From: Nitrospiraceae bacterium UBA6898
Lineage (GTDB): Bacteria > Nitrospirota > Thermodesulfovibrionia > Thermodesulfovibrionales > UBA6898
Assembly: GCA_002448975.1 (NCBI GenBank)
Contig: DKBO01000055.1
Coordinates: forward strand, 22,268-62,028
Direction of reading: 5' to 3'
DNA length: 39,761 nt
Positions 1 through 6,749 of this stretch are shown here, piece by piece. The first letter of the stretch is position 1. Each line of letters starts with the position of its first letter. Under the pieces are notes generated by a model, which searched no databases, was not told the DNA's origin, and saw only the letters and a list, made by a program, of their open reading frames with translations. The position numbers and the translations under genes were made by a program.

Positions 1-357
1 CCGCCGTGGCCCACATTCGGGTTCAAACTCGTCGAGCCTGACAAGCGGCAGCTCAAAGGGCCTTTATGGAACCCGATAACAAACCCGGTGGGGTATTTCA
101 AGGCGATCGCGGCGACGCTGATGGATGGCCACGATAACTACCATATCTCCAAATCCAAGGGTGATTTCGACCGTACCATAGGCATCCCGACGGTTGTGGA
201 GGTCGATGGCGCGGCGAAACAGATACGGACCACGGACTTTGACATTACGCCGGCTGAAAGCGGGGCCCTGTATAAGAACGGTGAAGAGTCAGCGAGACGA
301 TTCCTGGAGGTGTGGGATTTCGACGCATGGAAGAAAACCTACAGAAAGTCCCGATGA
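1..357 (+). CDS. Patatin-like phospholipase, C-terminal part (start lies before the window)
   Basis: The frame is open from the first base to a TGA at 355-357, so 118 residues of the C-terminus are visible and the start is outside. The visible part carries the pattern I associate with the end of bacterial patatin-like phospholipases: a segment with MDGHD, then RTIGIPT, then TTDFDIT, an ALY.NG.E.A helix and a final FLEVWDFDAW. In that family this is the last helical part after the catalytic Asp, and it usually hydrolyses acyl chains of membrane lipids. The Ser-Asp dyad would be upstream and cannot be checked. The next gene begins 67 bases later on the same strand, so they may be co-transcribed. 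The family call rests on remembered C-terminal motifs and is moderate. Confidence 0.5.
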   Translation, partial: PPWPTFGFKLVEPDKRQLKGPLWNPITNPVGYFKAIAATLMDGHDNYHISKSKGDFDRTIGIPTVVEVDGAAKQIRTTDFDITPAESGALYKNGEESARRFLEVWDFDAWKKTYRKSR

Positions 358-424
358 GAACGATGGCGACAGTGCTGGAACCGGGGGCACCGGAACTGAC
401 AACCACAGGGTAAAGGAGAACAGG

Positions 425-1354
425 ATGAACGAACTGCAGAAGAAGACAGCGAATGCGATTGTGAATATTTTCGAAACCGGCACGGTATTCGGCAAGTATG
501 GCAAGGTTACTCTGCTGCAGGGAGACACCGGCCATCTCACCTATGGGAGGAGCCAGACGACCCTGGGAAGCGGCAATCTTGCCCTCCTGATCCACGATTA
601 CTGCCAGGCTGATGGCGCTCTTTCCGCTGACCTCGAACCGTTTCTCTCGGCACTGGACCGCCGGGATGTGAAACTCGATGCAAACGATAAACTGAAATCA
701 CTGCTCAGGGCTGCGGGGGACGATCCGGTCATGCAGTCTGTCCAGGATGCTTTTTTCGACCGGGTTTACTGGGCGCCGTCAACAACAGCTGCCCGCCGCA
801 TCAGCCTCAGTCTGGCCCTCGGCATTTCCGTTGTTTACGACAGTCATATCCATGGCTCCTTTGGCTTGATCAGGGACATGACGACTGACACGTATGGTTC
901 TGTGCAGTCCCTTGGCGAGGAAGACTGGATACAACGGTATGTTGCGACGAGGAAGAGCTGGCTCGCCAACCACACGCGCGAGGACCTTCATCCGACTGTA
1001 TACCGGATGGATGCATTCAAGGAACTAATCGATGAGGAGAAGTGGGAGCTCGAGCTGCCGCTCACCGTCCGCGGGGTCGTGGTCAGCGGGGAGACCTTAT
1101 CGGCCCGGTATCAGCAGCCGGTTATCGTTTCTGCGGACGAAGGTGCGATCAGAGTGCTCATGCTCGCGAGGCCGAGAATGCGGGGCGAAGATGTTCAGCA
1201 GCTCCAGCGGGCGCTCGGTTTTGCAGACGAGGCGGTAGACGGGGTATTCGGACCTGACACGGATGGGGCCGTCAGGGCTTTCCAGAAGAAAAAGGGCCTC
1301 AAGATTGACGGGAAGGTCGGGCCTGCGACCAGGTCGGCCTTAGGTATCGGTTGA
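425..1354 (+). CDS. GH46-type chitosanase with C-terminal peptidoglycan-binding domain
   Basis: The protein has 309 residues and starts at an ATG preceded by AAGGAGAACAGG; longer in-frame starts would overlap the previous gene and have no such site. Residues 1-210 resemble family-46 chitosanases, which cut beta-1,4 linkages of glucosamine polymers. Glu17 (NIFETG) and Asp34 (GDTGHLTYG) sit where the catalytic acid and base are expected. Residues about 245-309 form a PG_binding_1 domain (RGEDVQQLQRALG, VDGVFGPDT, AVRAFQ, GKVGPATRSAL). No signal peptide is visible, so export would need another route such as lysis or a contact-dependent secretion system, or the enzyme acts inside. The combination of a glycan hydrolase with a cell-wall binding module next to lipases suggests an envelope-degrading role. 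Catalytic residues are assigned by position only. Confidence 0.75.
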   Translation: MNELQKKTANAIVNIFETGTVFGKYGKVTLLQGDTGHLTYGRSQTTLGSGNLALLIHDYCQADGALSADLEPFLSALDRRDVKLDANDKLKSLLRAAGDDPVMQSVQDAFFDRVYWAPSTTAARRISLSLALGISVVYDSHIHGSFGLIRDMTTDTYGSVQSLGEEDWIQRYVATRKSWLANHTREDLHPTVYRMDAFKELIDEEKWELELPLTVRGVVVSGETLSARYQQPVIVSADEGAIRVLMLARPRMRGEDVQQLQRALGFADEAVDGVFGPDTDGAVRAFQKKKGLKIDGKVGPATRSALGIG

Positions 1355-1357
1355 CCG

Positions 1358-1876
1358 GTGTCGGCCGGGATGAAGGATGCGAAGTACCTGACTGATGCGG
1401 CTGACCTGAACAGCGCCGAGACACAGCTCAGGGAAGGCAAGACCGCAGAGGCGAAGGCCTCGCTCGTGCATACAACAAAGAACCTGAAAAAGGATTTTGC
1501 GATGCTCGACGGTAAACAGCGGATCGCAGCCGTGACGCTGCTCGAAAAGAGACTGCAGGAGGTCCCGCAAAAGGACAACGATGCCTCGCTCCCGCAGTTA
1601 AAGGAGATCAGCGGCGAGCTTTCGCTGCTGTATCTATCGTTCCAGAAGGCGGTCGTTGACCACCATATCGAACGGCTTACATACCTGGACCTTCCGCTCG
1701 GCTGGGCCGACGATTACCACACGTTCACTACAGGGGCAGGCAACCGGTGGCGACTCTTATTCCGGAAGCTCGGCGGACTCCTCCTTACCTCCTTCCTCAT
1801 CACCTTTGGTGCGCCGTTCTGGAACGACGTGCTCAATGCGGTCGTGGGGTTGAAGAATATCGGGGTGAAGAAGTGA
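1358..1876 (+). CDS. Unrecognised protein with C-terminal membrane segment
   Basis: 172 residues from a GTG at 1358; an ATG at 1370 is an alternative. It begins three bases after the chitosanase stop, so it is almost certainly in the same operon. Residues 10-110 are charged and helix-rich (alternating Lys/Glu, heptad-like leucines), consistent with a soluble helical bundle. A hydrophobic segment near residues 135-160 (LGGLLLTSFLITFGAPFW) is followed by a short tail. The GAPFWND...V.L end resembles a C-terminal motif seen in many bacterial membrane proteins with GAPFWFDLL, an association from memory. I cannot name a function. It could anchor or shield partners of the neighbouring lytic enzymes, but that is only context. 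Confidence 0.6.
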   Translation: MSAGMKDAKYLTDAADLNSAETQLREGKTAEAKASLVHTTKNLKKDFAMLDGKQRIAAVTLLEKRLQEVPQKDNDASLPQLKEISGELSLLYLSFQKAVVDHHIERLTYLDLPLGWADDYHTFTTGAGNRWRLLFRKLGGLLLTSFLITFGAPFWNDVLNAVVGLKNIGVKK

Positions 1877-1921
1877 TCATCAAAGGAGAAGGGCTTTCCG
1901 CGTGCCGGGGTGAGGTGCGGC

Positions 1922-1954
1922 CCCGGCCGCCGAGAGGCCATTGGCCTCTCCGGG
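1922..1954. repeat. Strong intergenic hairpin
   Basis: GAGAGGCC (1932-1939) and GGCCTCTC (1943-1950) are perfectly complementary around the loop ATT, and flanking CCCGG/CCGGG can pair around it. There is no T-run after it, so it is not a classical intrinsic terminator. It sits in the 108-base gap between two membrane-protein genes and could be an mRNA processing or stability element. Confidence 0.6.
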
Positions 1955-1984
1955 CTGCACAGATTCTGGCAATCAATTACCACC

Positions 1985-2668
1985 ATGAATAAATTTGAGC
2001 GTTACTGGAAATTATCGGAGATGGAGGAGCGTTATAATGTCAGTTCCGCTGGAGTCAGGACGCTCGCATCTGCGTGGCTGCTGGCTTCTCTCGGTGCCAT
2101 AGGCTGGTTGTTCAGCTCCTATGACCATGTAACGTGGCCTCTGCCGTTGGGATTCCTGATCGTTGTCGTGACGACGCTCGGCTGTATCGGCATGATCACC
2201 TTGTGGGTAATGGATCAGCTGGTATTTTACAGGCTGCTGACCTCGGTCTTCCTCGTTGGCCTGAAGATTGAGAAAGATGACAGAGAAATACCGCCCCTCC
2301 GGTCCATGATGATGAAAACTCTTGAGGGGCTTGGTACCCATCAATGGGAGAGATTATTCTACCTCGCACCGGTTGCGGTCTTCATCCTCATTTCTGTTGT
2401 CGTGCTTATCGGCGGTGCAGACAGGCTCTTTTCAGTTGACCGGAGGTATTTTTCACTTAATACGTACTTTGTCGGTATAGGGCTCGTCATTGTGCAGCTT
2501 GCTGCAGCAGGCTGGATGATTGCTAAACTGCCGTCCATGTCGATAGAGGCAAGGGCGTCCTATTTTGAGGATCAGGATTTTACGGATCTGGTGACTGGCA
2601 GCAGGTTTGACATGGTCATAGCAAGGTTTCGATCGAAGCCGGATGCCGGGAAACGGATTGAAGGCTGA
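1985..2668 (+). CDS. Unrecognised four-helix membrane protein
   Basis: 227 residues from the ATG at 1985; the reading frame extends upstream to 1910, but that part runs through the hairpin and is Arg/Gly-rich, so the later start is preferred. No good ribosome-binding site is seen. Four hydrophobic segments are apparent, roughly residues 26-45, 52-77, 126-146 and 158-180, with a charged loop between the second and third (IEKDDREIPP) and a cytosolic-looking charged C-terminus. No family is recognised. It lies in the same-strand group with the chitosanase and the SPOR-like protein. A role in anchoring or signalling at the inner membrane is possible but not shown. Confidence 0.65.
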   Translation: MNKFERYWKLSEMEERYNVSSAGVRTLASAWLLASLGAIGWLFSSYDHVTWPLPLGFLIVVVTTLGCIGMITLWVMDQLVFYRLLTSVFLVGLKIEKDDREIPPLRSMMMKTLEGLGTHQWERLFYLAPVAVFILISVVVLIGGADRLFSVDRRYFSLNTYFVGIGLVIVQLAAAGWMIAKLPSMSIEARASYFEDQDFTDLVTGSRFDMVIARFRSKPDAGKRIEG

Positions 2669-2750
2669 TATGCCCGACGAGCAGGCACCGGTACACCGCC
2701 GGGCCGGCTTGCCGGATTATAGGTGACAGGAGTACGAAGGAGGTGAAATA

Positions 2751-3482
2751 ATGGGAGAACAATCTACGGAACGCTCGTTTCTTTCCCGGGCAGTTGGCCT
2801 TGGAAAGGATCTTGTAACGCTGCTGCGAGACGCTTCCCTGCTGGTGCTGGCGGGCCTTTTGCTGCTTTTCCCCTCGACCTTTAACCGGATGCTCGTGGAT
2901 GCCGGGTTCAAGGAAGGCAGCATCGCAGGGTTCAAGTGGGAGGCCAAGGTGCTGCAGGCGGACGATGCGCTCAAGAACGCGCAGGAGACGATTACAGGGC
3001 TCAGGGCGCAGCTCGACAAGACGACGATGGCGCTTGAGGACGTGCGTACGGCGGGCGATCAGGCAGCGGCGACTGAGATTCGCAAGCTGACCGAGGAGAA
3101 CCGCAAGTCGGCTGCCGCATCGCTGCGCGTGACAGAGGCGGTCCGGTCGACCATTGTCGCGACCGCACCCCTTGTCGAAAGGGCCCAGGCCTCGCTGGGA
3201 TCCGAAGGAGGATGGGGGGTAGTTTTCGGAAGCGATATCTCCATCGAAGCAGCACGGGATGAGATTGCACGTGCATCAAAGCGGGGTATTCAACCTGCAA
3301 AAATTTATTATCGGAACGGTTATTTTGCGAGTATTGCCGTTGTCGACAGCCGCGACCAGGCACAGGAATATCTCTCACGTGCCAAGGAGTTTCGTCCTGA
3401 CGCGTATATCACGCCGATGGACAGATGGTGCCGCAATCCACAGGCCCGTGAGGGATTCACCGAGTGCCTGAGCCGGCAATAA
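2751..3482 (+). CDS. Membrane-anchored coiled-coil protein with SPOR-like C-terminal domain
   Basis: 243 residues with a very strong Shine-Dalgarno (AAGGAGGTGAAATA) before the ATG. One membrane helix lies near residues 24-42 (DASLLVLAGLLLLFPSTF). Residues 60-150 are rich in Ala, Glu, Lys and Gln with heptad spacing, as in a coiled coil. Residues 155-220 (WGVVFGSDIS, AARDEIARASKRG, AKIYYRNGYFASIAVV, QAQEYLSRAKEF) have the beta-alpha-beta pattern of SPOR-type domains, which in known proteins bind denuded peptidoglycan glycan strands. Two cysteines near the end (WCRN, TECL) could pair. The topology suggests an inner-membrane protein reaching into the periplasm, or the reverse. SPOR assignment is by pattern and needs a profile search. 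Confidence 0.6.
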   Translation: MGEQSTERSFLSRAVGLGKDLVTLLRDASLLVLAGLLLLFPSTFNRMLVDAGFKEGSIAGFKWEAKVLQADDALKNAQETITGLRAQLDKTTMALEDVRTAGDQAAATEIRKLTEENRKSAAASLRVTEAVRSTIVATAPLVERAQASLGSEGGWGVVFGSDISIEAARDEIARASKRGIQPAKIYYRNGYFASIAVVDSRDQAQEYLSRAKEFRPDAYITPMDRWCRNPQAREGFTECLSRQ

Positions 3483-3509
3483 ACCGGAGTGCAGCATTCT
3501 GGAGCTGCA

Positions 3510-3544
3510 GCCCTGAAATCCTGTGAGGTCACTTCAGGGCCTTT
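3510..3544 (+). terminator. Possible weak intrinsic terminator or attenuator
   Basis: GCCCTGAA (3510-3517) pairs with TTCAGGGC (3533-3540), loop 15 bases, followed by only CTTT. It lies in the gap after the SPOR-like gene and just before the phospholipase-D gene, so it may partially separate the two. Confidence 0.4.
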
Positions 3545-3567
3545 CATCTCGGGATAAAGGAGGTTGT

Positions 3568-5283
3568 ATGAGTAGTTCATTTCAGGTGAGCGGAAAGAAT
3601 CAGACTGCTCTGTTTACGCTGAAACTCCATCGGGGCGACGGTATGGCCCTCGTCGCCATGAACTGGAAGCTGGGGAAGCCTCCCCGGGATTTCGTCGGTT
3701 TTGCGATCGAGTACAAAGAACCCGGAGGCCATAAATTTTATCCTTTGAAGAACCGTCTTGCGTTCGCAGGCACAGAAGGCGATGTAAACCCGAACCGTCT
3801 GTCCACGCGGCTCTCGCCGATCCAGAAATTCCGTTGGGTGCATTTCCCGCGAAATGCCGAACTAACGGGGGAATTTGTCTATAAGGTAACTCCCGTCTTC
3901 ATGAACAGCAGTGACGAGCTGAGCTACGGCGATTCGCAGGAGGCCGCGATAGAGCTCCGGCGCGAGACCTATCCCCGCCGTTTCAACGTCGCCTTTACGC
4001 GCGGGTTCGTATCATCGCAGGCCTTCGTGGATCGCTACGAAGCCAGGGGACCGATCTCACAACTGCTGCCGGGCAAGGCAGACGAAGGCCTGACCTTTGT
4101 GCCGACGCATCCGGCAGCCAAGGAGGCCCTGGCATGGATGGGCTTTGAGGCGCGGGACGCCATACTCGAGGTCCTTGACCGTGCCGTAGCAGACAAGAAG
4201 GCGCAGATTAGGGTCGTGGCCTACGATCTGAGCGAACCGGATGTCGTCTCCCGTCTGGAAAGACTTGGCCCGAGGCTCAAGATCATCATAGACAACGAAG
4301 GCGCCCATGGCAAGACCCATTCCGGCGAAACCCAGGCAGAGAAGCGCCTTTCGGCCTCTGCCGGGTTGAGCAACGTAAAGCGGCAGCATATGGGCAAGCT
4401 GCAGCATAACAAGACGATTACCGTTGATGGTCCGAAAATCAAGGCAGTTGTCTGCGGCTCGACCAATTTCACGTGGCGCGGCTTCTTCGTGCAGGCGAAC
4501 AATGCAGTGATTCTCAAGGGTAAGCGCGCGATCAAACCGTTCCTGGCCGCCTTCGACAACTATTGGAATTACGGAAGTCCGGCAGGCTTCGGTGCGACCG
4601 ATTCTGCGCAGTGGACGCCGCTCGGTCTCTCCGGTATCGACACGAAGGTGGCTTTTTCACCGCATTCTGGCGGCAACGCGCTTTTGCAGTCCATCGGCGA
4701 GGACATCAGCGGACAGATAACGTCGTGTCTCTTCTATTCGCTGGCATTTCTTTACCAGACCCCCGGTGTCATACAGGATGCGATCAAGAAGGTATCGAAG
4801 GACAAGAGTATCTTCGTTTATGGCATATCCGATAGGAAGGTCGGCGGTATCGATCTTCAGAAACCGGACACTAACGTGTCGCCGGTCTTTCCCGCGGCGC
4901 TCTCGGGGAATGTTCCGGAACCGTTCAAATCAGAACCCAAGGGCGGCGGCGGCAACCGCATGCACCACAAGTTTCTCGTGCTGGATTTCGACAAGCCGAC
5001 TGCGCGCGTGTATCTCGGTTCCTACAATTTCTCCGTGCCTGCGGACAGACAGAACGGAGAAAACCTGCTTCTTGTCCGAGACCGTCGAGTTGCAGTTTCA
5101 TACATGATCGAGGCACTGCGGCTCTTCGACCATTACCATTTTCGGGTGTCCCAGCAGGAGGCGAAGAAGGCGAAGAGCAAGCTGCAACTGGCCAAACCGC
5201 CACGAAACACGGGTGAGAAGCCATGGTGGGATGAGGACTACAGGGTTGTGCGGAAGATCCGCGACCGCGAACTTTTTGCGTGA
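3568..5283 (+). CDS. Phospholipase D-family protein with two HKD motifs
   Basis: 571 residues from the ATG after AAAGGAGGTTGT, a strong ribosome-binding site that decides the start. Two HxK(x)4D motifs are present, the hallmark of the PLD superfamily: HNKTITVD at residue 280, followed by GSTNFT, and HHKFLVLD at 466-473, followed by GSYNFS. Each HKD is followed by the usual G-S-x-N pattern. PLD enzymes hydrolyse phosphodiesters of phospholipids or nucleic acids through a phosphohistidine intermediate. The N-terminal 150 residues (beta-rich, with WKLGKPP and FAIEYKEPGG) are an extra domain of unknown fold, possibly fibronectin-like. No signal peptide is seen. Its placement beside a patatin and a chitosanase fits an envelope-attacking set. 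Substrate cannot be told from sequence. Confidence 0.8.
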   Translation: MSSSFQVSGKNQTALFTLKLHRGDGMALVAMNWKLGKPPRDFVGFAIEYKEPGGHKFYPLKNRLAFAGTEGDVNPNRLSTRLSPIQKFRWVHFPRNAELTGEFVYKVTPVFMNSSDELSYGDSQEAAIELRRETYPRRFNVAFTRGFVSSQAFVDRYEARGPISQLLPGKADEGLTFVPTHPAAKEALAWMGFEARDAILEVLDRAVADKKAQIRVVAYDLSEPDVVSRLERLGPRLKIIIDNEGAHGKTHSGETQAEKRLSASAGLSNVKRQHMGKLQHNKTITVDGPKIKAVVCGSTNFTWRGFFVQANNAVILKGKRAIKPFLAAFDNYWNYGSPAGFGATDSAQWTPLGLSGIDTKVAFSPHSGGNALLQSIGEDISGQITSCLFYSLAFLYQTPGVIQDAIKKVSKDKSIFVYGISDRKVGGIDLQKPDTNVSPVFPAALSGNVPEPFKSEPKGGGGNRMHHKFLVLDFDKPTARVYLGSYNFSVPADRQNGENLLLVRDRRVAVSYMIEALRLFDHYHFRVSQQEAKKAKSKLQLAKPPRNTGEKPWWDEDYRVVRKIRDRELFA

Positions 5284-5600
5284 CCCCTGAGCAGTGCCCG
5301 CAGGTGAGCAGCGCCGGGCAGGATAGCACGGGATAAGCGAAGAAAAGGATCAGGACAGACCATTCCTTGGGCGCAGTGAAAGCACAGGACCGGTGAGAGA
5401 AATAACGCAAGCATTCGCACAAGGCAGCGTCCCGGCCTTCGGTCACGCGCCGCGGCCCTTCAGCCTCATGATCAGACGGTGTTGGTCTTGAATCATTCGC
5501 CGCACGCGGTTGTTCAGTTGCAGACCATGACGTGACGCCAGGCAGTGAAAGGCAAGCGGCATCTGCAGGATGACCATGCAGCTGCAAGGTATGCTGTTGC
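5284..5600. other. Non-coding or degraded stretch, no gene called
   Basis: About 317 bases after the PLD gene. Frames on both strands are open in places, but none has a plausible start, ribosome-binding site or recognisable product. A minus-strand frame at 5443-5670 is the best of them and is not recognised. Given the recombinase remnant immediately downstream, this is probably decayed mobile-element DNA. Confidence 0.4.
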
Positions 5601-5912
5601 GTGTACATTCTCCTCTCTTATTCCCGAGATGATCTCTTATGCCAAGGACTCGTATTTGCCATACCCTCATTGTTTTATGGAGGATGCGATATGTTGCCGA
5701 TCCCCGATAAGATCATCTATTCGGTACGACTCAGCAGAACTCCCTGTATTGCAGCATCCCGTCTTGCACGCACCGGTGCGGACATCTATTCGATTGCTGC
5801 GCTTCTGAACCACGCGCAGCCGAGAACGACGCACCGGTATTGCCAGCACAGCGTCGACAACCTCCGGAGGGTCGGGGAACTGCCTGCGAAGAGGGACGGA
5901 ACATGCAACTGA
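5601..5912 (+). pseudogene. C-terminal remnant of a tyrosine recombinase/integrase
   Basis: From about 5725 the frame encodes a piece that looks like the end of a phage-type integrase: LSRTPCIAASRLARTGADIY, then IAALLNHAQPRTTHRY and a helix with VDNLRR. The second His (LNH) and the nucleophile Tyr (THRY) of the catalytic set are there. The first box, normally HxLR, reads VRLSRT, so its His appears lost. The N-terminal and core-binding domains are absent. Family integrases are about 350-400 residues; only some 60 are recognisable. It lies less than 100 bases from a tRNA 3' fragment, as expected for an integrase beside its attachment site. It is most likely inactive. Confidence 0.6.
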
Positions 5913-5999
5913 TCAGACACTTTCATGACGTTTTCACTAGGAGTTCAAAAGCCTGCAACGATGCAGGGGATCCGCAGAAGCGCAACCCCCTGATTTCGC

Positions 6000-6045
6000 T
6001 GGAGCCGGGAATCGGACTCGAACCGACGACCTGCTGATTACGAAT
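6000..6045 (-). other. 3' fragment of tRNA-Thr(CGU), probable attachment site
   Basis: Read on the minus strand, this is the second half of a tRNA: anticodon loop TTCGTAA (anticodon CGT), anticodon stem 3' arm TCAG, a T-arm with GTCGG-TTCGAGT-CCGAT, acceptor 3' strand TCCCGGC, T73 and an encoded CCA. The 5' half is missing: beyond 6045 the sequence does not form the D arm or a GCCGGGA acceptor strand. A tRNA cut at the anticodon loop is the usual product of tyrosine-recombinase integration, in which the element carries the core that rebuilds the tRNA elsewhere. The plus-strand reading gives the well-known false peptide end GIGLEPTTC. Confidence 0.8.
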
Positions 6046-6371
6046 TTGAAACAAGGGCTCTGGACAAGCGCTTGAACATGCCGAAAAAGCTATTAAAAAC
6101 AGATAGATGTATGATGTTTTGAGTTAGATATAATTTGCTGTAAATATACCGTTTTTGACCTAATTTCCCTACGTTTTCCCTGCGGTGGATTTCTAAGTAT
6201 ACGAAACGGGAAATGACATTTCCTTAACACTAACAAGAAGGCGTGATGTCAATCACAGCATACTGAATCACTCTCCCTTATAGTATATATAGTAAAGGGT
6301 AGCTATGAAGATAAAAAATTTAGCTGATAGATGAAATCAGCATAGTCTGTTCTTTGAAAGTCCTGTGAAAA
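6046..6371. other. AT-rich intergenic leader region upstream of riboswitch 1
   Basis: No gene. The stretch is AT-rich, in contrast to the region before it. A TATAAT at 6129-6134 is a possible -10 box without a convincing -35. An imperfect inverted repeat CCCTT...AAGGG spans 6275-6299. The transcript carrying the riboswitch must start somewhere here. Confidence 0.4.
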
Positions 6372-6482
6372 AAGTAGTTTCCGAAAAGGTAAACCTTGGG
6401 TAACCAGGGGGCACAAAGCCGCGGGTCCGTTTCGAAATAAAATGATTTAGGCAAATGGACAGCCGGGCCGCCGAAGAAACAG
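6372..6482 (+). promoter_or_regulatory. Cyclic di-GMP-I (GEMM-I) riboswitch aptamer 1
   Basis: The aptamer fits the GEMM-I consensus. P1 is GTTTC (6377-6381) with GAAAC (6476-6480). The junction GGTAAAC is followed by the P2 hairpin CCTTGG-GTAA-CCAGGG with a GNRA tetraloop, then the conserved GCACAAAGCC, a P3 arm with GGGTCC and GGACAGCC, and the closing CCGGGCCGCCG. The base equivalent to position 20 of the Vibrio aptamer is G, which in known members selects c-di-GMP over cGAMP. The next gene is the secreted adhesin-like protein at 6750. Expression-platform reading: the P1 3' arm plus two bases, GAAACAG (6476-6482), can also pair with CTGTTTC (6518-6524) in the terminator 5' arm, so the ligand-bound state should free the terminator. 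Confidence 0.85.
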
Positions 6483-6509
6483 TGCTTGCCCGGAGTTTAT
6501 CTGCTATAG

Positions 6510-6549
6510 GAAAAAGCCTGTTTCCCATTGAGGAAACAGGCTTTTTTTA
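6510..6549 (+). terminator. Intrinsic terminator of riboswitch 1
   Basis: AAAAAGCCTGTTTCC pairs with GGAAACAGGCTTTTT around the loop CATTGA, and the 3' side runs into a T tract (6542-6548). It lies about 30 bases after the aptamer and 200 bases before the adhesin start, so it can act as the riboswitch expression platform. Confidence 0.9.
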
Positions 6550-6749
6550 TTGGGAATGATAATTTAAGGGAATGAGCAGGTCTTTATCTGCTCGGTATAA
6601 CACGTGAAAAAGGCAAAGCAATCGAAAAAATGGTACGCAAATCCACTGAACTTATTCCGCCTCTGGATAAATTAGCTGGGTTACCAGAGGCAGCCAGCAC
6701 TTCCTTTGCTCGCATTGAGCTTAGGCGAAGGAAGAGAAGAGGAACGTAA

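Noticed and set aside
194..424. Longer N-terminus for the chitosanase from an ATG at 194
   Set aside because: It overlaps the patatin-like gene almost fully and lacks a ribosome-binding site; the ATG at 425 has one and gives the normal GH46 start.
4925..5608. 227-codon minus-strand open frame
   Set aside because: It mostly mirrors the PLD gene, is rich in Cys, Pro and Ser without motifs, and runs against the gene direction.
5840..6037. Small plus-strand ORF ending in GIGLEPTTC
   Set aside because: That ending is the well-known false translation of the antisense of a tRNA T arm; the DNA is the tRNA-Thr fragment.
6567..6749. Open frame of about 60 codons ending at TAA just before the adhesin ATG
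   Set aside because: No upstream start codon with a ribosome-binding site in frame; treated as untranslated leader.
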